Below are positions 16,282 to 25,849 of a DNA stretch of 64,000 nucleotides, one piece after another; the first letter of the stretch is position 1, and each line of letters begins with the position of its first letter. The notes beneath the pieces were generated by a model. The model was given only the letters and a program-made list of their open reading frames with translations, searched no databases and had not been told where the DNA came from. The position numbers and the translations under genes are program-made. The stretch is from an uncultured Lachnospiraceae bacterium (GTDB lineage: Bacteria > Bacillota > Clostridia > Lachnospirales > Lachnospiraceae), in NCBI GenBank assembly GCA_947167135.1, contig CAMVGV010000007.1:1-64000 (forward strand), given 5' to 3'.

Positions 16282-16659
16282 ATGGAATTAAAAAATAACA
16301 GCAGTGAAACAGAGAGAATGAGGATAGTACAGGAGACCGTTGCGGGAAGAGAGATAACCTTCGCCCATATACTCGGAGGTCCATCCCCCGTCATTTATCA
16401 GAAGCTGGGCCTGAGTCCCCATGAAGACTACAAAAGCTCGGCCATAGGTATCATGAACCTTACCCCGCCGGAGTCAGCGGTCATTGCTTCGGATATTGCG
16501 GTAAAGAGCGGGAATATCGATCTCGGAGAGGCGGATCGGAAGACAGGCACCCTGATAATCACGGGAGAGCTTTCGGATGTGAAATCCGCTATGGAGGAGG
16601 TTGTGGGCTTCTTTCGTGATGAGATGAACTACGTTGTATGCAAAATCACAAAACGGTGA
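16282..16659 (+). CDS. EutS/PduU-type bacterial microcompartment shell protein (orphan)
   Basis: This 125-residue single BMC domain matches the circularly permuted EutS/PduU hexamers that form microcompartment shells: VQETVAGREITFAHILG at the N-terminus, then SSAIGIMNLTPPESAVIASDIAVKSGNIDLGEADRKTGTLIITG, and a C-terminal EVVGFFRDEMNYVVCKITK. Normally such genes sit in eut or pdu operons, but no other compartment gene is visible in this window. RBS AAAGGA is close to the ATG. It may assemble with shells encoded elsewhere, or be a relic. A structured leader lies upstream. Confidence 0.85.
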   Translation: MELKNNSSETERMRIVQETVAGREITFAHILGGPSPVIYQKLGLSPHEDYKSSAIGIMNLTPPESAVIASDIAVKSGNIDLGEADRKTGTLIITGELSDVKSAMEEVVGFFRDEMNYVVCKITKR

Positions 16660-16765
16660 AGATCCTTCGCTTCGCCCGTTAAAGATCCTTCGCTTCGCTC
16701 AGGATGACAGTGACGTGACCGCTCTGGATAACAGTGACGTGACCGCTCTGGATAACGGGGCTGCT
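16660..16765. repeat. REP-like repeat (family A) plus 24-bp tandem duplication
   Basis: AAGATCCTTCGCTTCG occurs twice, the second time completed by CTCAGGATGACAG. It is followed by two exact tandem copies of a 24-bp unit starting CAGTGACGTGACCGCTCTGG and part of a third. It lies between the convergent shell-protein and GGDEF/EAL genes. Confidence 0.75.
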
Positions 16766-19700
16766 CAGGGTGATAACGGTATCCACTCCCCCTTCATACG
16801 GAGTCTCGCAAGCTCAGCGATATCCTGCACCGTGTCTCGCTCGGACCCGAAGGAGGCTCCGTACACGGCCTTGATCCTGCACTGCCTGTTGTCTATTTCA
16901 TGTATCCCGTTTATGGAATCCATACATTTTTCGGAAAGTGTGATGACCCTCTCCCCGGTCACATTCTTCAGGATCACAGTAAAGGTGCAACCGTAGATCC
17001 TTGAGATGATCGCATTCCTTCCGTAAGCATTCAATATCTTTATACCGACCATCCTTATAAGATCATCCGCCACCTCGCTGCCGTAATCCTTGATGATATC
17101 GTTAAAGCGCTTGACCTCTATGGCGATGCTGGCAAAATCCTCATTGTTTTTAAGGAAATTGTCATAAAGACTTATGAGTGAAAGCATCTGGCCCTGCATA
17201 TTCATAAGTCCCGTTACCGGATCCCTCAGCATGCCCTTGGCAACTCCGTCCTCCGCCTCCACGTCAAAATCAAGATCTATCATATAGCCCATGAGACCGG
17301 ATATCTTCCCTCTGGTGTGAACCGGGAATCTGGTCATAAGGATATTTCTGAGCACCCCGTCGATCAAAACGCTGTCCACGGAATTTTTGACCACCTGGCC
17401 GCGCTTTATCACGTTGATCTCATCGTCTACGGAATAGCTGTCACTTAAAAACCAGCCAAGCTCCTCATCGGTCTTTCCCCTGATATCATCAACCGAGTCG
17501 TAACCGTAATATTCCAAAAAGGCCTTGCTCGCCCCAACATAGCGTCTCTCGGTGTCCTTCCAGAAGATCCTGATATCGGAGGCCTCCACCATGGAGCGGA
17601 TAAGATCGGAATCAGGATTCATGGCATCCGTATCAATTCTTGCATTTGTGGCAACCTCGGCAAGATCCGGCTGGAACTCAAGAACCGAGGGACGAACACA
17701 GAGAAGGAAACGCTTCCCGTCGGACTCGGGGATATGTATAACCGTAAAGTCTATCCAGGTATAGTTCCCGTTCTCGTCCTTCATCCTTACAGCGTCAGCA
17801 AAGATGCCCTTTCCCCTGTCATTAAAAATACCGTAAAAATCCTTTTTCCTTAACTGATCTATCCAGCGCTTATAGTCATCGGGATATATTTCACGGGCAG
17901 AATATTTGGAATAGAAGTGTTTAAGACCGTAGACCACGTCACCTACCGCTTCATTTGTGAGGCTTGATGAGATGACTGTCCTTGAATCATCATCAATATC
18001 TATGAGATATATGCTGTCATAAACAAGACTTATATTCCGGAGTATATCATCCATGACAGCCCTGGATTCCTGCTCCTCGAAAACAGAGCGGTCAATGGAA
18101 GCAAGAAGCATGCTTCCGAACCTTGAATCTGCCACGTCCAAAAAGGAAAAATGGAAGTAATTATTCCTTAATACAAAGGTCATGCGCTCGGTCTGCTTAC
18201 TCTTAATGGTCTTTTCCGCAAGATCACGGAATTGCTTGCTTATCCGGGAGCTTGAGGTATTCATGTTCTTTTCTATGATCTCTTCCGAGGTCAGGCCGGT
18301 CTTCGCGATGGTCTTAATATACTGTTCATTAAGGAAAACAGGCTTGAAAATACTGTTTTCATAAAAGAAAAGAGCTCTGGAAAGAGTGGTAGCCAGGTTC
18401 ACAAGTCCGGTCTTTTCATAAACAGAAGCAATTTCCTTATTTTCAAAACCAAAACCATGCTCTAAGAGATTCTCCATCTGCTCCTGATATGCCATCGGCT
18501 TCGCATAGTAATAGCCCTGTATCTTTTCACAGCCGATATTACGTAAGAATTCCACATGCTCAAGGGTCTCCACGCCCTCCGCCAGGGTATGGATGCCGAG
18601 TTCCTTTGCCATCTGTACGACCTTTGTCACGATTATCCTGGATTTATCCCCAAAATTACGGAGAAAGGCCATATCTATCTTTATTTCGTCGAAATCAAAG
18701 TCCTTTAAGACATTAAGGGAGGAATATCCGCTGCCGAAGTCGTCCATCCAGACCTCTATCCCTTCATAATGAAAGCGTTCAATGGCATCCTTAATGTATT
18801 CAGGCTGTTCGGTGAATGCACTCTCCGTTATTTCCACGCAAATAAGGGAGCGGCTCAGATTATACCGGTCCAGTGCCTCCACAATGATCTGTACCGGATC
18901 GCAGTAGAGAAAATCTGTCCTTGAAAGATTAACGGATACCGGGACAGGGTTCTTTCCCTCCTTAATTTCATTATAAAGGATCTCGATAACCTTCTCTACC
19001 ATATAGGTATCAAGCTTATAGGAAAGACCGGCGCTTTCAAGAAGCGGCACAAAATCTCCGGGGGAGATGAAGCCGTATCCCGGATCTATCCAGCGTGTAA
19101 GTGCTTCTCCGCTGCAAACCTGTCCGGTAAGGGTACGGACCACGGGCTGTAAAAACACCTTTATCCAGCCATTCGCAATCGCCATATCAACATGGCTCAA
19201 TATATACTCATTCTTCGAGAAATCCATTGTCATAGAGTCGTCATAGTAGCCTATGCTGGACCCGTAGAACTTCTTCTGGGTCTGACAGGCGAGACGGGCT
19301 CTCTCGTAGTGGTCAAATACAGAAATATCCTTATCGTAGGTCGTGATACCGATCTTTACGGGAAGGGTCCTGCCGTCCCTGTTATTCTGGAAGGAATCGA
19401 TGACCTCGCTTAAGATATCCTCCGCGCCGCCCTGATCGCAGTAGGCACAGAAATGATCCTCCCCGAATCTCGAGCAGAATTCACTCCCGAAGTTGATCCT
19501 AAGGATATCCCCGAAGGAGCGTAAAAGCCTGTCTCCCTCCTTAAAGCCGTACTTCGAATTGAAGCCCTTCATACCGTTAAAGTCAAAGGCGACGATCTCG
19601 GGATAACCCTCTCCGTTAAGCTCAGCTATACGTTTTTCAACGGACTTGAAAAATGCCTTCCTGTTCGGAAGACCGGTGACAGGATCGATCTTATCCTGGG

Positions 19701-20094
19701 GATCTGAAACAAATACATAGAAAAGAGGCCCCTCCTTAGGATCCTCGACATAGCTACCGAAGTCTTCGATATACTTGATCTTTCCGGAGCGGGTCTTTAT
19801 CCTGTAGGTGACATCATCAAATTTATTTTCGCTTTTTTCTATCTGGTCCTTTATGCTCTTTTCGATATGAGCGTAATCTTCATCTAATACGAGACCCTTA
19901 AATGTCCCTCCGGTAAGCTCTAAGAACTCCTCCTCCGTTTCACATTCAAAGATCTTAAGTAAAGCCTTATTGGCATAAATGATCTCTTCGGTTTCATAAT
20001 CCGCACGATAGACAAAGAATCCGCCCGGCATGGCAGAGATGCCGTTCGCGATGAAATCCTTATTGTTTCCTATAGCGGTGAGCCTGTCTGACAT
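16765..20094 (-). CDS. PAS-GGDEF(degenerate)-EAL-PAS multidomain c-di-GMP protein
   Basis: This 1109-residue protein has no transmembrane helix. In order: PAS (about 15-130); GGDEF-like domain (about 135-285) whose signature is RFGEDHF instead of GGDEF, so cyclase activity is doubtful; EAL domain (about 300-545) with an intact site (GEALTRW at 330, SVNLS, VEITES, MDDFGSGYSS, IKIDM, LAEGVET, QGYYYAKP); then PAS-like modules (about 565-820 and 855-960) and a second GGDEF-like domain (about 970-1100) with no motif. It is predicted to be a cytoplasmic phosphodiesterase tuned by several PAS sensors. It starts 20 bp after the vanW-like gene and may share its transcript. Confidence 0.9.
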   Translation of the reverse strand: MSDRLTAIGNNKDFIANGISAMPGGFFVYRADYETEEIIYANKALLKIFECETEEEFLELTGGTFKGLVLDEDYAHIEKSIKDQIEKSENKFDDVTYRIKTRSGKIKYIEDFGSYVEDPKEGPLFYVFVSDPQDKIDPVTGLPNRKAFFKSVEKRIAELNGEGYPEIVAFDFNGMKGFNSKYGFKEGDRLLRSFGDILRINFGSEFCSRFGEDHFCAYCDQGGAEDILSEVIDSFQNNRDGRTLPVKIGITTYDKDISVFDHYERARLACQTQKKFYGSSIGYYDDSMTMDFSKNEYILSHVDMAIANGWIKVFLQPVVRTLTGQVCSGEALTRWIDPGYGFISPGDFVPLLESAGLSYKLDTYMVEKVIEILYNEIKEGKNPVPVSVNLSRTDFLYCDPVQIIVEALDRYNLSRSLICVEITESAFTEQPEYIKDAIERFHYEGIEVWMDDFGSGYSSLNVLKDFDFDEIKIDMAFLRNFGDKSRIIVTKVVQMAKELGIHTLAEGVETLEHVEFLRNIGCEKIQGYYYAKPMAYQEQMENLLEHGFGFENKEIASVYEKTGLVNLATTLSRALFFYENSIFKPVFLNEQYIKTIAKTGLTSEEIIEKNMNTSSSRISKQFRDLAEKTIKSKQTERMTFVLRNNYFHFSFLDVADSRFGSMLLASIDRSVFEEQESRAVMDDILRNISLVYDSIYLIDIDDDSRTVISSSLTNEAVGDVVYGLKHFYSKYSAREIYPDDYKRWIDQLRKKDFYGIFNDRGKGIFADAVRMKDENGNYTWIDFTVIHIPESDGKRFLLCVRPSVLEFQPDLAEVATNARIDTDAMNPDSDLIRSMVEASDIRIFWKDTERRYVGASKAFLEYYGYDSVDDIRGKTDEELGWFLSDSYSVDDEINVIKRGQVVKNSVDSVLIDGVLRNILMTRFPVHTRGKISGLMGYMIDLDFDVEAEDGVAKGMLRDPVTGLMNMQGQMLSLISLYDNFLKNNEDFASIAIEVKRFNDIIKDYGSEVADDLIRMVGIKILNAYGRNAIISRIYGCTFTVILKNVTGERVITLSEKCMDSINGIHEIDNRQCRIKAVYGASFGSERDTVQDIAELARLRMKGEWIPLSP

Positions 20095-20114
20095 TCGTTA
20101 TTATCCTCACAGTC

Positions 20115-21668
20115 CTACTGGGTCTGGGGCTGTAGCTGAGCCTGTGCCGCCTGAAGTGCAAGAGCAGCCATGGCTGCATTGTATTCCTCCGGAGTCATGC
20201 CCTTCGGTATAAGGGGATTCACATATATCCTTGGGGTATGTCCCACGTATTTTGATTTGTGGTCAAATACCCTTGCGCTCTCTTCCCCGTCCTTATAGAC
20301 AACCTTGTACGCCTCCCAGATACTTCCTGCGGAACCGTTTTCCGCCTTCCCAGAGGAAATGTAGACGGGTGCAGGTACACCAAGAGTCGCTGTCTTATTT
20401 GAGACCAGATCCCACTTTTCTCCCTCGGGAAGGATCGGTACTCCAAATATGGACACCCTGACCTTCCTGTTCTCGTAATGAGCCTTTATACCCACCGGGT
20501 AGGGGGAATTATTGACAAATTTATAATCCGGACCGCCCCAGGATACTGTCGCATCAAGTCCCGGGGTCACGTAGCTTGGGGCAAAGGTGTGGCTTGTCCT
20601 TTCCGTACTCTGTAATCCCGCGCGGAACACTGCATTGTAAAGTGTGGTCGATACCTGGCAGACTCCGCCGCCGATCTCCTGTACCACTTCACCGTTAAGG
20701 TATGCTCCGGCCTCCCCGTAGCCCTTGTCCTTCGTACGCTTTCCAACCGTGCCGTTATAGGAGAATTCTTCACCCGGCTTTACGATGGTCCCGTTAATGG
20801 AATCTGCTGCTAAAGACACGTTTTTATTTCTGACGGCCACATTCGTGGTATGTGTTTCAAATGATGAAAGCTCCTGATATCTGTCCTTCAATTCATCGGC
20901 GGAAACGGCAAAGGTACTGCCCTCGGCCACTATTTTGCCGGTAAAATCACGTTCTTCAAAGCGTTTCCGAATTTCCCCGGCAAGCTTTTTGAAATCCACC
21001 TCATAGCCATCGTGTCCGCCGCCGAAAAGGAACTCGTTACTGTCCCTGTCAAAGGCTGTGATCACATTTACCGCTGCATCGGAGCTCCAGGCATCATGGA
21101 TAAGCTTGGCATAAAACTCTGCGTATTCGTCCTGAGGGAGCTCAAGACTATAGCTGTACTCCGAATCCCGTTCATCATTCATATGTTCATCATAGATCTC
21201 ATTTATCAGCTTATCCGCTTCGTCCGAAATAATATCGGGAAGTTCATAGCTTTTCTCCCCCACAATGTCTGAGGAAGCGGATATGATATCCCCGGATACG
21301 GTATCGGGATCATAGGATCTGCTACTGCCTTCAGCACTGTTGTCAGACAGGGAATAATCCCTGAAAGCTTCATAATAGGGATTTCCGTTATCTACACACA
21401 GGGAAAAATCGTAGCTGTCGCGTATCTTTTTTCTCGCTTCGTCCCGTGTAAGTGCATGAAGATTTATAACAGGCTCATCCAGGGTTATGGCCGAAATATT
21501 TAAATAGATATTTCCCGGCAGAGCTCCCGGAGGTATTACTTCCTTTACCTCCTCTGTCCTTAGATCAGAATCCGCAGGCAGATCATCATATCCTGTAAGG
21601 AAACCGCTGCAACCCGACAAAGCCGCTAAAATAACAGGCAGCACAAAAAAATACGCAAACTTCTTCAT
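20115..21668 (-). CDS. VanW family lipoprotein
   Basis: This 517-residue exported protein has an N-terminal signal peptide with a lipobox ending LSGC (Cys20). A poorly conserved Ser/Asp-rich region follows (residues 110-190), then the VanW domain at about 300-430: TTNVAVRNKNVSLAADSINGTIV, PGEEFSYNGTVGKRT, GGGVCQVSTTLYNAVFRAGL, TPGLDATVSWGGPDYKFVN. VanW proteins occur in many Gram-positives and some glycopeptide-resistance clusters; the function is unknown but is probably envelope-related. The C-terminal tail is Ala/Gln-rich. RBS GAGGAG supports the start. Confidence 0.85.
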   Translation of the reverse strand: MKKFAYFFVLPVILAALSGCSGFLTGYDDLPADSDLRTEEVKEVIPPGALPGNIYLNISAITLDEPVINLHALTRDEARKKIRDSYDFSLCVDNGNPYYEAFRDYSLSDNSAEGSSRSYDPDTVSGDIISASSDIVGEKSYELPDIISDEADKLINEIYDEHMNDERDSEYSYSLELPQDEYAEFYAKLIHDAWSSDAAVNVITAFDRDSNEFLFGGGHDGYEVDFKKLAGEIRKRFEERDFTGKIVAEGSTFAVSADELKDRYQELSSFETHTTNVAVRNKNVSLAADSINGTIVKPGEEFSYNGTVGKRTKDKGYGEAGAYLNGEVVQEIGGGVCQVSTTLYNAVFRAGLQSTERTSHTFAPSYVTPGLDATVSWGGPDYKFVNNSPYPVGIKAHYENRKVRVSIFGVPILPEGEKWDLVSNKTATLGVPAPVYISSGKAENGSAGSIWEAYKVVYKDGEESARVFDHKSKYVGHTPRIYVNPLIPKGMTPEEYNAAMAALALQAAQAQLQPQTQ

Positions 21669-21776
21669 AATAGAAAACTCCTCAAAAAATCCTCAAGCCG
21701 AATTATAGCACAGATAATCACAGCTTGTGAAGCAGATTATGTCGGGGAAATTACCGAATAAACAGAAGTGGTTTAC

Positions 21777-22433
21777 TTATATGATGAGCTCTCTGAAATC
21801 AGAAATGAAACCGTCCGAAAGCCTTCTCTTTTCATCCTCGACCGGGACAGAATAATCATCCTTAACTGCAAATACACGCATTCCGGCGGCTATTCCGGCA
21901 CGAATGCCCGGAATGATATCCTCGAAGACAACGCAGCGGAAGGGTTCGACCCTGAGATCCCCGGCATTCAAAAGATAGCAGTCCGGAAATGGCTTACTGT
22001 TCTCTACTTCGTTCGTAGTACGGACTGATTGGAAGTATTCCATAAAATGCAGGTTCCTCTCACAGGCGGATAAAAGCTCCTCGCTGTTACTGGTGGACAT
22101 ACCGCACTTGATCCCTGCCTTCCTGCATTCCTTAAGGAAGTCCAGGGCTCCGGGTTTATATGTTACCTCAAATTCATATTTTTCCATGGCGAGACCATTG
22201 ATCTCAGCCTTTATCTCATCGATGCTTTCTTTCAGACCAAATCTTTCCTTCATATAGACAACTGTCTGATTATAGGACATTCCCTCGATCTCTATCTGGA
22301 AATGCCTGTCAAAGGGAATACCCCTTTTTTCCATCATTTCCCTGTCAATTTCAGCCCACATCCACATGGAATCTACAAGGGTGCCGTCCATATCAAAAAG
22401 CGCAGCGTCTATATTTTCAAGCTTTATACCCAT
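21777..22433 (-). CDS. HAD-superfamily phosphatase (beta-phosphoglucomutase-like)
   Basis: This 218-residue cytoplasmic HAD subfamily IA enzyme has motif I FDMDGTLVDS, motif II GMSTSNS, a lysine in ENSKPFPDCYL, and motif IV VFEDIIPGIRAGIAAGM. The cap domain lies after motif I. Such proteins dephosphorylate sugar phosphates or related small molecules; the substrate is not predictable. Its ATG overlaps the last base of the pepD stop (TAATG), so the two are translationally coupled. Confidence 0.85.
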   Translation of the reverse strand: MGIKLENIDAALFDMDGTLVDSMWMWAEIDREMMEKRGIPFDRHFQIEIEGMSYNQTVVYMKERFGLKESIDEIKAEINGLAMEKYEFEVTYKPGALDFLKECRKAGIKCGMSTSNSEELLSACERNLHFMEYFQSVRTTNEVENSKPFPDCYLLNAGDLRVEPFRCVVFEDIIPGIRAGIAAGMRVFAVKDDYSVPVEDEKRRLSDGFISDFRELII

Positions 22434-23887
22434 TAAAGTTCTTCCAGAATACCCTTTATCAGCTCCCAGGTTCTTTTCACCGATCCTATATAGAGCTTTT
22501 CCTGGGGAGTGTGTACGCCTTCCATCTCGGGTCCGATGGAGATGATATCAAGACCCGGAATCTTCTCATAGAATATGCCGCATTCGATACCGGCGTGAAT
22601 GCCTACGACCTTCGGCTCATACCCGTATTGGGACTTAAATACCTCCACGGTCTTCTTTAAGAGATAGGAATCATCATTGAATTCCCAGGCGGGATAATCC
22701 CCGCTTGCTTCATAATGACCGCCTATGGTCTCGGTCAGATACTTAAGCTTATCTGAGAGAGCCTGCTTCGCAGAGGAAATGGAGCTCCTTACCGAAGCAT
22801 TCAAATAGAATTCCTTTTCCGTAAGCCTCATTATCCCGTTATTCAGTGAGGTTTCAACAAGACCCTTTGTGGCCTCCTCCTGACTCATCCTCTGTACCCC
22901 GTCCGGAACGGTGTTTAAGAGGAAAATAACCCTTTCCTGATGCTTCTTATGAAGGACTTCCTTTTCCGTGGTACCCTTATGATCGCAGTAGATCATTATA
23001 TTATTCTCATTTGCCCGGTACTCATTCTTTATGGTGCTTTCAAATTCACCTATAAGATCTTCAAACCTGTCCATATCCTCCTTTGAAAGAAGGAGGTCGC
23101 AGTCCGCATCCCTGGGTATCGCATTGTTCATAAGACCGCCGTCAAGACCCGTGACAAAGAATTCCAGCTCCTTTGACCTGAGAAAATGAAGCAGTCTTCC
23201 CATTATGATGATGGCATTTGCATGATAACGGTCGATCTCGGTACCGGAATGACCGCCCTTAAGGCCGCTTATTACGATCTTATACTCCTCCCCGGACATT
23301 TTCTTATACTTAACGGGGACGGACATTACCGCATTTAAGCCTCCTGCAGAGCTGGTGATTATCTCACCCTCATCCTCGGTATCAAGATTCAGCATGTAGG
23401 CGGCCCTTAAATCCGAGGTGTCGAGGAAAGCAGCTCCTTCCATGCCCACCTCCTCATCCACGGTAAAGATAAGCTCGAGAGCCGGATGCTTAAGCTCCTT
23501 ATCGGTTGCAGCAGCCAGTGCATAGGCAAGTGCGATCCCGTTGTCTCCGCCGAGGGTCGTTCCTCCGGCAAAGATCTCATCATCCATAACACGAAGATCC
23601 AGCGGATCCCTGGTGAAATCATGCTTTGAGTCGGAAACCTTTTCACAGACCATATCCATATGTCCCTGGAGGATAACAGGTTTCTTTTCCTCATATCCGG
23701 GTGTGGCCGGAACAAAGACCACCACGTTTCCCATCTCGTCCTGCCTTGCCTTAAAGCCATGGTCAAGGGCAAATTTATAGAGATAAGAAGATATGCCGGA
23801 GGTGTTGTGCGAGCCCCTTGGTATCATACTTATCTCTTCAAAATACTTAAATACTTCCTTCGGTTCCAAATCGGAAAGAACAGCCAT
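22433..23887 (-). CDS. pepD: aminoacyl-histidine dipeptidase (PepD, M20C)
   Basis: This 484-residue zinc dipeptidase cleaves Xaa-His and other dipeptides in the cytoplasm. Family landmarks: EISMIPRGSHNTSGIS at the N-terminus, VILQGHMDMVCEK with metal His and Asp, GTTLGGDNGIALAYALAA, FTVDEEVGMEGA with the catalytic Glu pair, LNLDTEDEGEI, GLKGGHSGTEID, and GIHAGIECGIFYEK near the end. All are present and the length is normal. It overlaps the HAD gene by one base and follows the coiled-coil gene by 14 bp, so it is part of the long operon running down from the topoisomerase genes. Confidence 0.95.
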   Translation of the reverse strand: MAVLSDLEPKEVFKYFEEISMIPRGSHNTSGISSYLYKFALDHGFKARQDEMGNVVVFVPATPGYEEKKPVILQGHMDMVCEKVSDSKHDFTRDPLDLRVMDDEIFAGGTTLGGDNGIALAYALAAATDKELKHPALELIFTVDEEVGMEGAAFLDTSDLRAAYMLNLDTEDEGEIITSSAGGLNAVMSVPVKYKKMSGEEYKIVISGLKGGHSGTEIDRYHANAIIIMGRLLHFLRSKELEFFVTGLDGGLMNNAIPRDADCDLLLSKEDMDRFEDLIGEFESTIKNEYRANENNIMIYCDHKGTTEKEVLHKKHQERVIFLLNTVPDGVQRMSQEEATKGLVETSLNNGIMRLTEKEFYLNASVRSSISSAKQALSDKLKYLTETIGGHYEASGDYPAWEFNDDSYLLKKTVEVFKSQYGYEPKVVGIHAGIECGIFYEKIPGLDIISIGPEMEGVHTPQEKLYIGSVKRTWELIKGILEEL

Positions 23888-23901
23888 ATTAACTTTTTAC
23901 C

Positions 23902-24735
23902 TCATTCCTCTGCTTCCAGTATTGCCTTTGATACACCGCCCTTGAATTTCCTTCCCGAATTCTTCGCAGAGGGAAGAGCCTCTGTAGTATCAGCAGGACT
24001 CTTTGCCGTATCAGCCGGTGTCCGGGCAGCTGCAGGAGCCTGAACGGTATTACCCGCTGTAGCTATGGAAGCCGGGGCAGCCTGGGGAGCACTCTCCGCA
24101 TAAGAAGGCAGTGCCTCAGCGGGATTCCGGGCAGCGTTCATAAGCCTCTCAGCCTCTGCTCTCTCTGCAATGGCGGCATTTCTCGCAAGTTCCTCCTCTT
24201 CGGGATGAAGCTCGGCGCGGTTTGCATTAACAACACTTAAAATCTGTGAAAGTGAATTAATAAGATTATTATTATTATCCTGTGTTTCCTGAATGGAAGC
24301 CATGAGTATCTGCTGTATATTCGCAAGTGAATCGTCAGTATACTGAATGGCTGATGACTGGATATTCTCAGCCTGCACCGAAGCGGTACCCATGATCTCC
24401 TGAGCCTGGAGATTTGCCTGCTTCACTATCTCCCCTGCCTGGGCATATGCCTGCTGCATTATCTCATGCTGGCTCACCATCTGATCCGAAAAATCCTGGG
24501 CCTTTTTCACCAGCTCATCGGCTTTTGCATGTGCATCCGCAAGAATGGCCTCCTTATTGCTGATGATCTTCTGACAGCGCATGATCTCGTCAGGCGTGTG
24601 TGTTTTCAGCTCGTGAAGAAGCTCGTCAATCTCTTCCTTGTCCACCAGTATCTTGGTGCTTGAAAAGGTTGCATACTTGCAGCCGTCGATAAGTTCTTCC
24701 ATTTCCTCGATTATCTGTTCAATCTTACTAACCAT
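23902..24735 (-). CDS. coiled-coil protein, V-ATPase subunit H / DivIVA-like
   Basis: This 277-residue cytoplasmic protein has a long helical, coiled-coil-rich first half (residues 1-170; for example ADAHAKADELVKKAQDFSDQM and repeated QAxEI segments) and a low-complexity Ala/Pro-rich tail (about 200-255) ending in KNSGRKFKGGVSKAILEAEE. Proteins of this kind are often annotated as ATPase subunit H-like or DivIVA-like and commonly lie next to coaD and rsmD in Lachnospiraceae. The role is unknown; a division or cell-pole scaffold is one guess. No transmembrane segment is visible. Confidence 0.7.
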   Translation of the reverse strand: MVSKIEQIIEEMEELIDGCKYATFSSTKILVDKEEIDELLHELKTHTPDEIMRCQKIISNKEAILADAHAKADELVKKAQDFSDQMVSQHEIMQQAYAQAGEIVKQANLQAQEIMGTASVQAENIQSSAIQYTDDSLANIQQILMASIQETQDNNNNLINSLSQILSVVNANRAELHPEEEELARNAAIAERAEAERLMNAARNPAEALPSYAESAPQAAPASIATAGNTVQAPAAARTPADTAKSPADTTEALPSAKNSGRKFKGGVSKAILEAEE

Positions 24736-24803
24736 TAGTACTTCCTCTTGCTGTTTTCAAGCTGACAGTCTTCGAATTCCGTAACTGTTCAGAGTCCTCC
24801 GGA

Positions 24804-25289
24804 TTATGATAATTTACCAAGTTTTTTATATACTGCTTCCGCCACCTCAGGGGTTACAAATTCACTGATATCCCCGCCATAGGAAGCCACCTCACGCACT
24901 ATGGATGAAGAAAGATAAGCATATTCCAAGCTGGTGGTGAGAAAAACCGTATCGAGACTCGGCAGTATCTTCCTGTTTGTCTGGGCCATCTGCAGCTCAT
25001 ACTCGAAGTCGGTCACGGCTCTTAAGCCCCTTATTATGACATCTGTACCGCTTTTCTTCGCATATTCCGCTGTAAGACCGGAAAAGGAATCTATCTCCAC
25101 ATTCGGAATATCCCGGCAGATCACGCGTAACATATTAACACGTTCCTCAGCGGAAAACAACGGACTCTTCTCCGAATTGTTGAGAACGCTGACTGTGAGA
25201 CGATCAAACATTTTTGCTGCTCTTCTGATGATATCCAGATGTCCCTTGGTTACCGGATCAAAGGAACCCGGATAAACCGCATTACTCAT
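24804..25289 (-). CDS. coaD: phosphopantetheine adenylyltransferase
   Basis: This 161-residue enzyme of coenzyme A synthesis transfers AMP from ATP to 4'-phosphopantetheine to form dephospho-CoA. The nucleotidyltransferase motif [16 protein letters not shown] is at the N-terminus and the second signature [16 protein letters not shown] lies near the end, with [15 protein letters not shown] between. The length is normal and the gene intact. It starts 8 bp after the rsmD stop, with GAGGATAA upstream. Confidence 0.96.
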   Translation of the reverse strand: MSNAVYPGSFDPVTKGHLDIIRRAAKMFDRLTVSVLNNSEKSPLFSAEERVNMLRVICRDIPNVEIDSFSGLTAEYAKKSGTDVIIRGLRAVTDFEYELQMAQTNRKILPSLDTVFLTTSLEYAYLSSSIVREVASYGGDISEFVTPEVAEAVYKKLGKLS

Positions 25290-25297
25290 AAAGCCAA

Positions 25298-25849
25298 TTA
25301 TCCTCTTTTTAGAAACAGATGACGGTTATGCTTATACAGCTTGTCCTTCTCAATAATATACCCCAAATCCTCCGTATAGGAAAGGTCGGTCTTTTTTGAA
25401 GCTTCAACTATAATGAGAGTATCCTCTCCGACAATAGTTGATGAGCTTAAGTATTCAAGCACGTTTTTCTCAAGCCCGCTTTCATATGGAGGGTCCATAT
25501 GGATTATATCAAATATTCCTTTTTCTTCAAAGCGGTTAAGGGCGATCATCACATCCGTTGAAAAAATCTGTCCCCTGTCTGAAAGACGGGTAAATTCCAG
25601 GTTTTCACGGATAATGGCCGCAGCCTTTCTGTTCTGCTCAACAAAATAAGCTTCGAGCGCTCCACGGGACAGAGCTTCTATCCCTATGGCACCGCTTCCG
25701 GAAAAGAGATCTAAAAACCTGCTGCCCGGAACCCGCATCTGTATCACATTAAAAAGCGTCTCCTTTATTATGTCCTGGGTCGGCCTCGTTTCCAGACCTT
25801 CAAGGGTTTTTAACGGCAGTCTCCTTGCACTTCCTGCTATGACTCTCAT
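25298..25849 (-). CDS. rsmD: 16S rRNA (guanine966-N2)-methyltransferase
   Basis: This 183-residue SAM-dependent rRNA methyltransferase begins with [13 protein letters not shown] and [15 protein letters not shown]. It has the SAM-binding [20 protein letters not shown] and the catalytic HMDPPYESG. These match RsmD, which methylates G966 of 16S rRNA during 30S assembly. Its start overlaps the parC-like stop by four bases (ATGA), indicating translational coupling. Topoisomerase, rsmD and coaD in this order is common in related Clostridia. Confidence 0.94.
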   Translation of the reverse strand: MRVIAGSARRLPLKTLEGLETRPTQDIIKETLFNVIQMRVPGSRFLDLFSGSGAIGIEALSRGALEAYFVEQNRKAAAIIRENLEFTRLSDRGQIFSTDVMIALNRFEEKGIFDIIHMDPPYESGLEKNVLEYLSSSTIVGEDTLIIVEASKKTDLSYTEDLGYIIEKDKLYKHNRHLFLKRG

